From Leekyejoonella antrihumi (GTDB taxonomy: Bacteria; Actinomycetota; Actinomycetes; Actinomycetales; Dermatophilaceae), in the NCBI RefSeq assembly GCF_007845645.1, contig NZ_VCQV01000014.1, positions 1-64,000 of the forward strand: a stretch of DNA of 64,000 nucleotides. Reading direction: 5' to 3'. A model generated the notes under the pieces. That model had not been told where the DNA came from. It saw only the letters and a list, made by a program, of their open reading frames with translations, and made no database searches. Of the stretch, positions 8,554 to 16,872 are shown piece by piece (position 1 is the stretch's first letter; every line of letters begins with the position of its first letter). The position numbers were made by a program, and so were the translations under genes.

Positions 8554-9804
8554 ATGCTTGAGCGCCTTGGTCTGCCCGACGTGTCCCGGCACCGCCGGTT
8601 CATCACGTCGATGGCCGTGGATGCTGTGGGCACCGGGGTTTTCATGCCGGTGTCCGTGCTCTACTTCCTCGCGACCACCTCCTTGAGCCTGCCCCAGGTG
8701 GGGCTGGCGCTGTCCGTGGCCGCTGCGGTCGCCGTGCCCGCGGTGCTTGTGGTCGGGCACGTGGTGGACAAGGTCGGAGCCAAACAGGTGCTCCTGGCGG
8801 CCAATGCGATCGAGGCAGCGGGCTTCGCCGGGTACCTCGTCGCGCACAGCTATGCAGCCGTGCAGGGCGTGACGATCGTGGTGGCGATCGGCCAGGCGGC
8901 CTTCTGGTCGTCCTACTCACCGATGGTTGCCGCGATCACTCTCCCGGGGGAGCGCGAGCTGTGGTTCGGCTTCATCGGTGCCCTGCGCAATGTCGGGTTC
9001 GCTGCCGGTGGCCTCCTCGCCGGCCTGGCCATCAGCATCGGCACGACCACGGCATACCGAGCGATGGTTGCCGCGAACGTGTTGTCCTACCTGCTCGCGC
9101 TGGTCCTGCTGAGTACCGTGCGTGCGCACAAGGCGCCGGCGCCGCCCGTCGACGAGCGGCACGTGGGATGGGCACAGATCATCCGCGATCGGCCCTACTA
9201 CCTGCTCGTCCTGTCCAATCTCGCCTACGCCCTGTGCAGCATCGCGCTCAACTACGTCATGCCGGTGTATGCCGTGGAGACCCTCCACCTGCCGGGCTGG
9301 GTCACCGGCACGATCTTCACGATCAACACGGTGCTGGTCGGGTTCGGGCAGAGCTTCGCGGTGCGCAAGATGCGTGGACATGTGCGCTGGCGGATCATCG
9401 GTGTCGCCAACCTCGGATTTGCCGCGGGCTTCATGCTGATGGCGCTGGCCGGCCATCTTGCGGTGGCACCCGCCGTCACCGTGATGCTGGTCGCGGTCGG
9501 CATCTACACCGTGGGCGAGGTGCTCGCCGGGCCGGTCCTGACAACGATCGCGACCGACAGTCGGCCGGACCACCTGCGCGGTCGCTACATGAGCGTCTAT
9601 CAACTGTCGTGGACCGTTGCGTCGATCATCGCGCCGGTGACGTTCTCCTGGCTGCTTGCGCAAGGACGTTCGCCGGTGTGGGTGGTCCTGATCGTGGTGA
9701 CGGTGATCGGCACGGTCCTTGCGCGGATCATGTCCGATCACCTGCCGCTGGCCGACCAGCCGGTGACCAACAGCGCGGACGTCGAGATGGCCGCGCAGAC
9801 GTAG
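8554..9804 (+). CDS. Major facilitator superfamily transporter, probable drug/redox-compound exporter
   Basis: A 416-aa MFS protein with about 12 hydrophobic segments and the loop 2-3 signature region GHVVDKVGAKQVLL. The substrate is not identifiable. Its MerR/SoxR-like promoter suggests induction by a redox-active or cationic compound and hence an efflux role. The start codon at 8554 follows the -10 box so closely that no Shine-Dalgarno is possible. It ends 148 bp before the HNH pseudogene; that gap holds a small GTCGG...CCGAC stem near 9896 and nothing else. Confidence 0.85.
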   Translation: MLERLGLPDVSRHRRFITSMAVDAVGTGVFMPVSVLYFLATTSLSLPQVGLALSVAAAVAVPAVLVVGHVVDKVGAKQVLLAANAIEAAGFAGYLVAHSYAAVQGVTIVVAIGQAAFWSSYSPMVAAITLPGERELWFGFIGALRNVGFAAGGLLAGLAISIGTTTAYRAMVAANVLSYLLALVLLSTVRAHKAPAPPVDERHVGWAQIIRDRPYYLLVLSNLAYALCSIALNYVMPVYAVETLHLPGWVTGTIFTINTVLVGFGQSFAVRKMRGHVRWRIIGVANLGFAAGFMLMALAGHLAVAPAVTVMLVAVGIYTVGEVLAGPVLTTIATDSRPDHLRGRYMSVYQLSWTVASIIAPVTFSWLLAQGRSPVWVVLIVVTVIGTVLARIMSDHLPLADQPVTNSADVEMAAQT

Positions 9805-9952
9805 GGCGGGAGACCGGCATACCGCCGTCGTCGCACTCTTCCGGGAACACGCTGCACCGCGGTCGAAGGCGGACGTGGCGTAGTTGGTTTGAGTCGTCGG
9901 ACGCAGCCGACGGCCAGGGCGCTTGCCTGTGCGAGTCGAGGCTCGGGCGAGG

Positions 9953-11478
9953 TCACCCGGTGGCGGGATACCCGGGTGGCGCGCCAGGCCCGTGGATGCG
10001 CGGGTCGTCTGGTGACAGCGGCTTGGAGGGCATCCTGCCGGGGATCAGGTTCCAGATGACCTCACGGTCGCTGATGAACGGTAGGTAGCCCTTGTTGTGC
10101 ACAATGTGATGGTGTCTCGAGCACAAGAGAGTCCCATTGGACAACTCGCTCGCGCCGCCCACCCACCACGGCACGGCGTGGTGGACCTCGCACCATGGCA
10201 CCGGCCGGCCCTCCCCCGCCTCGCTTCGCTCCGTACGGGAGGTGCCCCCATTCCCGGGAAGGTGCATCCACCGGTGTCGCGGTGGGCGACTGCGGATCGA
10301 ATGGCTGCCGTGAATGGTCGAGATGCGCGCCCCACGTCTAGTGGCTGGGACCTGGTGCCCAGAACCACGGGAACCAGTTGCGCGTCGCAGGCGAGTTGCC
10401 GGGCGGTGCCTGGGTCCAGCACGTCCCCGACGGCTGTGGTTGCCAAGGCAGTGGACACGACCACACCGATGAGCACTGAGAGTGGGATCGTGACATAGCA
10501 CTTGGTGGGCGCGGAGCCGGAGAGCTCGCCGTCCCCGACTCGCAGCCCGGCACTGATCAGCTCCATCAGTGCGTCGGCGCGGCGCTTGCCCGCACTGTGT
10601 AGGTCGGGCTCCGCCGCGCCGGTCTCGAGGTTGATGCCGCCCTGGGGTGCGGCGAGCGCTTCCACGGCTGCCTTGAAGATCGCGGCGTGCGCAGGGGACA
10701 GCTCACCTTCGAGCCGCGTCAACCCGGTCGCAAGCTCACTCCAGCGCAGCGACTCCAACTTCGAGAGCTTCTCCTCATTCTTGGTGTCCTCGTCCCCACC
10801 GAAAACCGCCACGATCCGCTTGGGCAGCTCACGCAGTTCTTGCTGGAGCTGTCATGCCCGACGGCCAGGTAGTAACCCAAGAGCTCCTCCCGGGAAGCGT
10901 TCGGCAACGCGGCCTGAGCCTGGTCGACCTCACGGACCGCCACGGCCACCGCCCGCGCACTGACATCCCGGCAGCCAGGGCTGCCCGCAGGCATGCGTTC
11001 TTCGGTTCGTTGATGATCGACGCCGCCGTCGCGATGCGGGAGGCCTGTCCGGGCACCCTCGTCTAGCTCGTCGGCTCCGAGTTGGCGCGACGCCGCCGCC
11101 AGCCGGGACGGGACCGGGGCGAGGTACCTCAGCTCGGCCAGTGCCGCGGGACCGGCCCCCGGGCTTGAGCAACCCGTTCGGAGTGCCCGGGGTGACGCCG
11201 GCCCCACCCAACGCCTTCGCGCCGTCGGAGGTCGACTGATAGATCGACAGGTCCACTGGGTTCACATCGGCATCCAGTGCCGCTCGCGCAGCCTCCCGGT
11301 ATGCCGCGCGCAGCGCCGCGTCCACCTGCTCGTCAGAAGCTCCCGGCCAGGCCGAAATCGGAGGCTCGGTGCACCCTGCCTCGTCATCCGGCGGTCGCCT
11401 TGATGCCGCCGACCGGGCGCCGTCATCACCGGCGGGAGGCTTCTTCCGCCGGAACGCATCGCCCTTCTCGAACTCCAA
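9953..11478 (-). pseudogene. Decayed DUF222/HNH endonuclease gene (13E12-repeat type)
   Basis: Read on the minus strand, fragments of one DUF222 + HNH protein follow each other in changing frames. These are an N-terminal helical part (11478 to ~11170), a segment with QAALPNASREELLGYY (~10870), the long DUF222 core from MAVFGGDEDTKN to RDTGGCTFPG (10812 to ~10260), and then the HNH domain WCEVHHAVPWW...CSRHHHIVH (to 9953). At least four frameshifts separate them, and a ~43-bp palindromic insertion splits the CTFPG / WCEVHH junction. Such genes are multicopy and often LexA-controlled in mycobacteria; the promoter here fits that pattern. It is almost certainly non-functional. Confidence 0.85.
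10211..10253. repeat. REP-like palindromic element inserted in the HNH gene
   Basis: About 43 bp of the type CTCCCCCGCCTCGCTTCG...GGGAGGTGCCCCCA separates the conserved CTFPG motif from the conserved WCEVHH motif, where family members have only a few residues. The ends (CTCCC / GGGAG) are complementary. Similar short 'gggggcacctccc...gagcgaagcgag' elements are widespread in actinobacterial genomes. Its length is not a multiple of three, so it contributes a frameshift. Confidence 0.6.
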
Positions 11479-11483
11479 AATTT

Positions 11484-11512
11484 ATCATACAAGTGTTCGA
11501 AGAATTGGTCAA
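11484..11512 (-). promoter_or_regulatory. Sigma-70 promoter with overlapping LexA-like box, HNH pseudogene
   Basis: On the minus strand TTGACC (11507-11512) and TATGAT (11484-11489) are 17 bp apart. Between and across the -10 lies TCGAACACTTGTATGA (11485-11500), close to the actinobacterial SOS box TCGAAC-N4-GTTCGA, with the left half perfect and the right half degenerate. A TTG start at 11478 lies at the predicted transcription start. Confidence 0.6.
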
Positions 11513-11660
11513 GCACAGTCCGACTGTTCGCCAACTGAGCCGTGCGCAGCACAACAACGACGCTGCGTCACTCCGCCAGAATGACGCAGCAAGTAGGATG
11601 CGCGATCGGATGGCCTGACCTACGCCGCCAACCTGGCATCAACCCGGTTCCGCTCGCGGA

Positions 11661-12077
11661 TCAGTTGATGATCTCGCCGCGCTCATCCGCGCGGATTGGC
11701 GCCAGTCGCTCGTGCCATGCCTGCAGCGCCTCAGGGGTCTGCCGTGTCCAGTCCGCCACTTCGCCGACGACCCTGAGTGGTTCCGTGCTGCGGTAGGACC
11801 GGGTCGGATTGCCGGGGAACTTCTTGTCGGTCACGTTCGGGTCGTCCTCGAACGCCCCAGTGGGCTCGACGATGTACACCCGCGCAGCACCTTTGCCCGC
11901 CGCGAGCTCCGCGGCGAGTCCGGCACCGTCGGGCAGCGCGGTGAAGTAGATGTGGTTCATCACCACGTCGGGCCGGTAGTTCGACCTGAAACCCGCCGTG
12001 AGGAGATCACCCACCCGCAGATCGGCCTTCGTGCCGTGGAAGAACGGCCCACCACCCAGCACGTCACTCACCACCAC
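11661..12077 (-). CDS. arr: NAD(+)-rifampin ADP-ribosyltransferase
   Basis: The 138-aa protein matches Arr along its full length: HGTKADLRVGD near the N-terminus, MNHIYFT in the middle, and EDDPNVTDKKFPGNPTRSYR downstream. The catalytic residues of the M. smegmatis enzyme (His19, Tyr49, Asp84) correspond to His14, Tyr44 and Asp79 here, a constant offset of five. Arr transfers ADP-ribose from NAD+ to the ansa-chain hydroxyl of rifamycins and inactivates them. The start is one of three consecutive GTG codons (12077 to 12071). It is a single gene with no mobile element next to it, consistent with a chromosomal environmental arr. Confidence 0.93.
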   Translation of the reverse strand: MVVSDVLGGGPFFHGTKADLRVGDLLTAGFRSNYRPDVVMNHIYFTALPDGAGLAAELAAGKGAARVYIVEPTGAFEDDPNVTDKKFPGNPTRSYRSTEPLRVVGEVADWTRQTPEALQAWHERLAPIRADERGEIIN

Positions 12078-12214
12078 AGCCTAGATCCACTTGAACCTCA
12101 CGGTCCGGAAACCCGCGCCCAGTAGCGATGTCGAGGAACGCTTCGCGCCCGAGGCGTCCGTCCGCCGCGTTCGGGCGTCAAGCACACCCCGCCCGGGTGT
12201 GCGAGTCATTTCGT

Positions 12215-12793
12215 CTATCCGAGTGATGCGCTTGCCGCTCGGAGATCGTGCAGCGCCGCCAGCGTGTACGGGGCGAGGTCATCGGTAGCCGCACCGCTAC
12301 CTTCGGACCACTCGGCGAAGCCGCGTTTGAACGCGAGGACGCCCATCTCGGCGGCGAGATGCGCGACCGGGTCGGGCACGCCGCGAGCCGCCAGTGCGTC
12401 AGTCATGGCGGCTGCGAGGCCGACGTTCTTCAGGATGGCGCGCTCTTGAAGCTCGGTGCTGGCAGCGACGGCCGCACTGATCCGGGGACCGAGCTCACGG
12501 TTGATCGGGCCCATTTCGGTGGAAGCTCGCTCGAGGCCGGCCGCGACCGCCGCCAACGGAGTGGCCCCTTCGGCCGCCTCGGCGATGCCCTCGGCCAACA
12601 AGCGGCTCAGCGTCTCCTGACCAGCGGCGAGGAGCTCGCGCTTATCGCGAAAGTGTCTGAAGAAGGTACTTTTCGTGAGGCCGGCGCGCTCGGCGATCTG
12701 CGCAACAGTGGTGCCGTCGTATCCCTGTTCGGTGAATAGGTCGAGGGCAGCGAGAACGATCCGCTCGCGCGCCCCTGGTTCCCATCGTGCCAT
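12215..12793 (-). CDS. TetR/AcrR-family transcriptional repressor
   Basis: A 192-aa regulator with an N-terminal TetR helix-turn-helix (ALDLFTEQGYDGTTVAQIAERAGLTKSTFFRHFRDKRELL, about residues 15-55) and a variable helical ligand-binding domain. The ATG at 12793 is preferred to the in-frame start three codons upstream. On the minus strand TAATAT ends seven bases before this ATG, so the mRNA is probably leaderless. It is divergent from the SDR gene with two perfect operators between them, so autoregulation and control of the SDR gene are expected. Confidence 0.92.
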   Translation of the reverse strand: MARWEPGARERIVLAALDLFTEQGYDGTTVAQIAERAGLTKSTFFRHFRDKRELLAAGQETLSRLLAEGIAEAAEGATPLAAVAAGLERASTEMGPINRELGPRISAAVAASTELQERAILKNVGLAAAMTDALAARGVPDPVAHLAAEMGVLAFKRGFAEWSEGSGAATDDLAPYTLAALHDLRAASASLG

Positions 12794-12805
12794 GACGCAC
12801 ATATT

Positions 12806-12833
12806 ACGTGATGGGATACTTGTCCCATCACGT
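12806..12833. promoter_or_regulatory. TetR operator O1
   Basis: A perfect inverted repeat with 11-bp arms: ACGTGATGGGA (12806-12816), a 6-bp spacer, then its complement (12823-12833). It overlaps the -35 region of the tetR promoter on the minus strand. The core TGATGGGA-N6-TCCCATCA is identical to O2. Confidence 0.82.
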
Positions 12834-12840
12834 GCTAAGT

Positions 12841-12862
12841 TGATGGGACTATTATCCCATCA
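12841..12862. promoter_or_regulatory. TetR operator O2
   Basis: A second exact copy of TGATGGGA-N6-TCCCATCA, centred 32 bp (about three helical turns) from O1, placing both sites on the same DNA face. It covers the promoter region of the downstream SDR gene (TATTAT within the spacer and right arm). Confidence 0.82.
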
Positions 12863-12877
12863 CTGTAGGCGGGTCCC

Positions 12878-13759
12878 ATGCATGTCTTCATCACCGGCGG
12901 TACCGGCCTCATCGGCACCGCCGTCGTCGCAGAGCTCCTTGGCAACGGCCACACCGTTCTCGCACTCGCCCGCTCCGACAGGTCTGCACATGCTGTCGAA
13001 GCAGCAGGAGGTGCGGCGATCCGCGGCGACCTCGCCGACCTGGACGTCCTGCGCGCAGGCGCCACACAGTCCGACGGTGTCATCCACCTCGCCTTTGCCA
13101 ACAACTTCACCAGCCCCGAAGTGCTCGCGCAGGCGATTGCCGAGGAGACCTCCGCCCTCACCACCCTGGGTGGGGTCCTGCTTGGCAGCGATCGCCCCCT
13201 GGTCACCGTCTCCGGCACGCCGTGGGTGCCAGGCCGTCCATCCACCGAGGCCGACCCGTTGTCCACCGACGGCCCAGTCGGCGGCCGCGGCCGCACCGTG
13301 ACCGAGATCCTGGAGTTGGCTACGCGCGGGGTCCGAGCCACTGCAGTGCGACTGCCGCGCACGGTCCACAACAACGGTGACGGCGGGTTCGCCGGCCTGC
13401 TAACCCAGATCGCTCGCCAAACAGGCAGGTCCGGCTACCCCGGCGACGGAACCCAGCGCTGGCCCGCCGTCCACGCGCTCGACGCCGCAGTGCTGTTCCG
13501 GCTCGCACTGGAGTCCGCGCCCGCCGGCAGCTCATGGCACGCGGTAGATGACGAGGGCGAAACAGTCCGGGACATCGCGGAAGTCATCGGACGTCGACTC
13601 GGCCTACCGGTCGAGCCTGTACCCACGGAATCGTTCGGACCGCTTGGTCAGATCTTCGCCACGGACCAACCCTCTTCGAGCGCAGCCACTCGAGAAGGAC
13701 TCGGCTGGCAGCCGACGCACCCGAACCTGCTGCGGGACCTGGAGAACATCGAGCCCTGA
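12878..13759 (+). CDS. Atypical SDR-family NAD(P)-dependent epimerase/oxidoreductase
   Basis: A 293-aa Rossmann protein starting directly with the nucleotide motif GGTGLIG (residues 7-13). It has an acidic/Arg region after beta-2 (ALARSDRSA) and a VRLPRTVHNNGDGGF segment typical of extended/atypical SDRs of the SDR_a5 type. A classical Tyr-x3-Lys pair is not evident. Substrate is unknown. It forms a divergent pair with the TetR gene and is likely its target; many such pairs respond to xenobiotics or antibiotics. Confidence 0.85.
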   Translation: MHVFITGGTGLIGTAVVAELLGNGHTVLALARSDRSAHAVEAAGGAAIRGDLADLDVLRAGATQSDGVIHLAFANNFTSPEVLAQAIAEETSALTTLGGVLLGSDRPLVTVSGTPWVPGRPSTEADPLSTDGPVGGRGRTVTEILELATRGVRATAVRLPRTVHNNGDGGFAGLLTQIARQTGRSGYPGDGTQRWPAVHALDAAVLFRLALESAPAGSSWHAVDDEGETVRDIAEVIGRRLGLPVEPVPTESFGPLGQIFATDQPSSSAATREGLGWQPTHPNLLRDLENIEP

Positions 13760-13834
13760 CCCGCAGCTCACCCGAGAACCCGCTGCTACCTCAATCCGTC
13801 GCATCGAAGGACGCCGACGCCGACGCCGCCTCGC

Positions 13835-14131
13835 CTACGGGCGTCCTACACTCAATGCCACCGCCACGACCTGGTCCACTTGGATCCCGACGGATTTGCG
13901 AACCACGTTCTTCAGCGGGAGCAGGTAGCTGCCGTCCTTGGGGAACAGCGCCGTCGTGAACTCGGTCCCGCCGATGCGCACCATCACCGGCACCTGGCCC
14001 CAGTACTCGATGCCCGTGGCGGCTAACTTGATGTCCGCAGTCTCTCCTTCCGGGATGGCGACGAAGTAGAACGGCGCAGGTCCGCGCCACTCGACGACCT
14101 GACCCTCGAACTGGAAGTCCATCAGCTCCAT
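13835..14131 (-). CDS. DUF1905 domain protein
   Basis: The 98-aa protein begins MELMDFQFEGQVVEWRG and contains GIEYWGQVPVMVRIGGTEFTTALFP and SYLLPLKNVVRKSVGI, the core of the DUF1905 beta-barrel family. The family often occurs alone or fused to a YdeI-type domain, and its biochemical role is unknown. The ATG at 14131 (or 14122) is chosen because the upstream in-frame extension shows no family similarity. It is divergent from the heme oxygenase gene, with 81 bp between starts. Confidence 0.82.
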   Translation of the reverse strand: MELMDFQFEGQVVEWRGPAPFYFVAIPEGETADIKLAATGIEYWGQVPVMVRIGGTEFTTALFPKDGSYLLPLKNVVRKSVGIQVDQVVAVALSVGRP

Positions 14132-14212
14132 ACGCCTCAGTATCGCCAATTGCCTGTCGGCGGGCGGGGCGCACGTGTCGTATGACCCAGTCCTGGATGG
14201 CAGTCTTGCCTT

Positions 14213-14554
14213 ATGACCACGATCAAGATCAACGCAATCACTGTCCCCGCCGGTTCGGGCGATGAGCTGGCTCATCGATTCGCTGCCCGAGCTGGTGCGG
14301 TCGACGGCGCCGATGGCTTCGAAGGTTTCGAGCTGCTCCGCCCTACCGACGATAGGGAACAGTGGCTGGTCATCACCCGCTGGCGCGACGAGGAGTCATT
14401 CCAGGCCTGGGTCAGGTCCCCCGAGTTCGCCGATGGTCACCGGTCTGCCGTTGAGCGGGCAGGTGGTGAAGCACAGGGCCCCGTTTCCACCCACAGTGAG
14501 GTGTGGAACTACGAGGTGGCGGGTGGCTCGGGGGCAACGCCCGGCGGACAGTGA
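14213..14554 (+). CDS. mhuD: MhuD-like heme-degrading monooxygenase (ABM fold)
   Basis: The 113-aa antibiotic-biosynthesis-monooxygenase fold protein closely resembles mycobacterial MhuD: IKINAITVPAGSGDELAHRFAARAGAVDGADGF aligns with little gap, and the functional residues Asn7, Trp66 and a heme-ligand histidine (His76 here, His75 in MhuD) are conserved. The family opens heme to release iron; MhuD makes mycobilin without CO. It is a likely contributor to iron acquisition or heme turnover. No heme transporter is nearby, so heme as substrate is inferred from residues only. Confidence 0.85.
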   Translation: MTTIKINAITVPAGSGDELAHRFAARAGAVDGADGFEGFELLRPTDDREQWLVITRWRDEESFQAWVRSPEFADGHRSAVERAGGEAQGPVSTHSEVWNYEVAGGSGATPGGQ

Positions 14555-14694
14555 CCACGGCCTGGTCCACGCGGCCTTTCTGATCTCCACCCTGCGACTC
14601 TCCACCCGCGACGGCCAGGCTCATTCGAGAGGCTGCCAGGAATGGTGAGCCCGTCGCGGTTGCATCCTGAGGGGCAGAGTGAATACTCAGTCCT

Positions 14695-15381
14695 GTGAGC
14701 CTGCCAACGACAGTCGAGGGCGTCATTGCCCGGATGCGCGCGATCGACGCGGCGCTTCCGGTTGATGACGGGGTCGCGGTGTTCAACCGGATGTACCTCA
14801 CGGTGACCGAGAGCATCGCCGAGATCCTTGCGAAACCGGCCGGTAGCAGCGCTTTTCTGAGCCCGAAGGTCATGGCCGACCTCGACGTGACATTCGCGAA
14901 CCTGTGGCTCGCGGCATACGAGGCAGACGCGGTGCGGCGAACTGTGCCGACCGAATGGCGACCGCTGTTCGAGCTGCGCGGCCGCGGACGGCTGCCGGTC
15001 CAGTATGCGATCGCGGGGATGAACACCCACATTGAGCACGACCTTCCGGTCGCGGTGATCGCCACGTGCACGGCGCACAGCATGGACCCCAGCAACCTGC
15101 ACCACGACTACGAGGCGGTGAACGCGGTCCTCGCCCAGGCCGAGGCCCCGATCCGGCGGTCCTTCCTGGATGGGCTGGAACGTCAGGTGGACGACCGCGT
15201 CGGCCCCGTCGCCCACCTGATCAGCGCGTGGGACATCGACAAGGCGCGGGACATCTCCTGGGTGACGGCCGAGACTCTCTGGGAGCTGCGCCGGGTGGAG
15301 TTCCTGCGAGACAGATTCCTCGACGGACTCGCGGACACCGTCGGCATGGCCACGAGGGTGCTTCTCACTCCGATCCCCTGA
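14695..15381 (+). CDS. DUF5995 family protein
   Basis: A 228-aa mostly helical protein with the GMNTHIEHDLPVAV motif and conserved Asp/His residues (NLHHDYEAVNAVL) of the actinobacterial DUF5995 family, whose role is unknown. It starts at a GTG (14695). TGAATACT lies just upstream and could be a -10 giving a leaderless message. It follows the heme oxygenase by 140 bp but is probably transcribed separately. Confidence 0.75.
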   Translation: MSLPTTVEGVIARMRAIDAALPVDDGVAVFNRMYLTVTESIAEILAKPAGSSAFLSPKVMADLDVTFANLWLAAYEADAVRRTVPTEWRPLFELRGRGRLPVQYAIAGMNTHIEHDLPVAVIATCTAHSMDPSNLHHDYEAVNAVLAQAEAPIRRSFLDGLERQVDDRVGPVAHLISAWDIDKARDISWVTAETLWELRRVEFLRDRFLDGLADTVGMATRVLLTPIP

Positions 15382-15500
15382 AGCTCACGGGGTCCCACCC
15401 ACGACGACGCTGCAAATGCAGGAGCAGTCAGACGGCCGCACGCGGCATACATCGGGGACGTGCCGCGCCGGTGCGGGAGCCAGGTCGTAGGGTCGTCAGC

Positions 15501-16517
15501 ATGGAGTTTCGAAACCTTGGTAATAGCGGACTGCGCATCTCAGAGCTTGCCTACGGCAACTGGCTGACCCACGGATCGCAGGTGGAGCAGGAGCAGGCGC
15601 TCGCCTGTGTGCGCGCCGCGCTCGACGAGGGCATCTCGACGTTCGACACCGCCGACGTCTATGCCAACACGAAGGCCGAGTCGGTGCTCGGTGAGGCACT
15701 GAAGGGTGAGCGCCGCGAGTCACTGGAGATCTTCACGAAGGTCTACTTTCCGACCGGCCCGGGTGGCAAGAACGACCACGGCCTGTCTCGCAAGCACATT
15801 CGGGAGTCGATCGAGGGATCACTTCGGCGCCTCGGCACCGACCACGTCGACCTCTACCAGGCGCACCGCTTCGACCACAGCACGCCGCTCGAGGAGACGA
15901 TGGAGGCCTTCGCCGACGTCGTCCGGGCGGGCAAGGCGCACTACATCGGTGCGTCGGAGTGGACCGCCGACCAGCTCCGTCGGGGCCACGTGCTGGCGCG
16001 TGAGCTGCGCATCCCGTTCGTCTCCAACCAGCCGCAGTACAGCATGCTCTGGCGAGTCATCGAGTCCGAGGTCGTCCCGGCCAGCAAGGAGCTGGGCATC
16101 GGTCAGATCGTCTGGTCGCCGATCGCCCAGGGCGTGTTGACCGGCAAGTACAAGCCCGGCCAGGCACCGCCGGCCGGCTCGCGCGCCACCGACGACAAGG
16201 GTGGCGCCAACATGATCGGCGACCTGATGAAGGACGACATCCTGGAGCGCGTCGCGCTGCTCGAGCCGATCGCCAAGGAGGCCGGGCTCTCGATGGCGCA
16301 GCTCGCGGTCGCCTGGGTGCTGCAGAACGACAACGTGTCCGCGGCGATCCTCGGGGCGTCCCGTCCGGAGCAGGTCAAGGAGAACGCGAAGGCCGTCGGG
16401 GTCAAGCTCGAAGCCGACCTACTCGCCAAGATCGACGAGGCGCTGGAGCCCGTCGTGCAGCGCGACCCGTCCCTGACGAAGTCACCGCAGCGCTCTCAGC
16501 TGGAGAAGCGCGGCTGA
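15501..16517 (+). CDS. Aldo/keto reductase, Kv-beta-like group
   Basis: A 338-aa TIM-barrel oxidoreductase. The catalytic tetrad residues are visible in FDTADVYANTKAE (Asp, Tyr), IFTKVYF (Lys) and YQAHRFD (His), and the C-terminal NADP-binding ILGASRPEQVKENAKAV motif is intact. YSMLWR and VWSPIAQGVLTGKY match the bacterial Kv-beta-like AKR subgroup. The last codons (EKRG, stop) recur as a 17-bp copy downstream of tauB, marking a duplication breakpoint. Substrate is unknown, probably aldehydes or methylglyoxal-like carbonyls. Confidence 0.92.
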   Translation: MEFRNLGNSGLRISELAYGNWLTHGSQVEQEQALACVRAALDEGISTFDTADVYANTKAESVLGEALKGERRESLEIFTKVYFPTGPGGKNDHGLSRKHIRESIEGSLRRLGTDHVDLYQAHRFDHSTPLEETMEAFADVVRAGKAHYIGASEWTADQLRRGHVLARELRIPFVSNQPQYSMLWRVIESEVVPASKELGIGQIVWSPIAQGVLTGKYKPGQAPPAGSRATDDKGGANMIGDLMKDDILERVALLEPIAKEAGLSMAQLAVAWVLQNDNVSAAILGASRPEQVKENAKAVGVKLEADLLAKIDEALEPVVQRDPSLTKSPQRSQLEKRG

Positions 16518-16735
16518 GCGTAGCGCTGCGGGTCACCGGGTCTCGATACGCCTCGCCCAGGGGCTCGGCTACTCGACCAGCGCGAGTGGGCGAGGGTCAC
16601 CGGGTTTCGACGCGGCTCGCGCTGCGCGCTCACCGGCTCACCCACCGCCGCTGGTTGAGTTGGCACTCGACCAGCGGTGAGTGGTTGAGCCGGCACTCGA
16701 CCAGACACGCTGATCGAGACCCGGTGAGCGCCGCC
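16518..16735. repeat. Cluster of REP-like palindromic repeats (left flank of tau cassette)
   Basis: Three degenerate copies of the Micrococcales intergenic palindrome family follow the aldo/keto reductase stop: about 16533-16582 (ggtctcgatacg ... ctactcgacca), 16594-16660 (ggtttcgacgcgg ... ctggttgag), and 16661-16735 (in both orientations, ending gatcgagacccggtgagc). The second copy is nearly identical to the repeat at about 19911-19970 downstream of tauB. Confidence 0.7.
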
Positions 16736-16750
16736 GTAGAGATGCCGAGC

Positions 16751-16860
16751 GATCAGGTGGCGGGTGACCAGGTCGGCGCCCACTCGCGCTCGGCGTACTC
16801 CCGGGACAGTCGCCACCCGTGGGTGCGACGATCACGCGTCCTGACATCGGTGCAGTGCCG
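16751..16860 (-). pseudogene. 3'-terminal remnant of a second cobW-like gene
   Basis: On the minus strand the end of this segment reads EWAPTWSPAT-stop, nearly the same as the EWAPTWSPTT-stop end of the intact cobW gene at 19986. Just upstream, in a shifted frame, is SGRVIVAPTGGD, matching ASRIVLIAAPGSGE of CobW. Identity with the intact gene is roughly 70% over about 100 bp, so it is a diverged copy rather than a fresh duplicate. No GTPase motifs remain. Confidence 0.65.
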
Positions 16861-16872
16861 CTGCCTCGCTCC

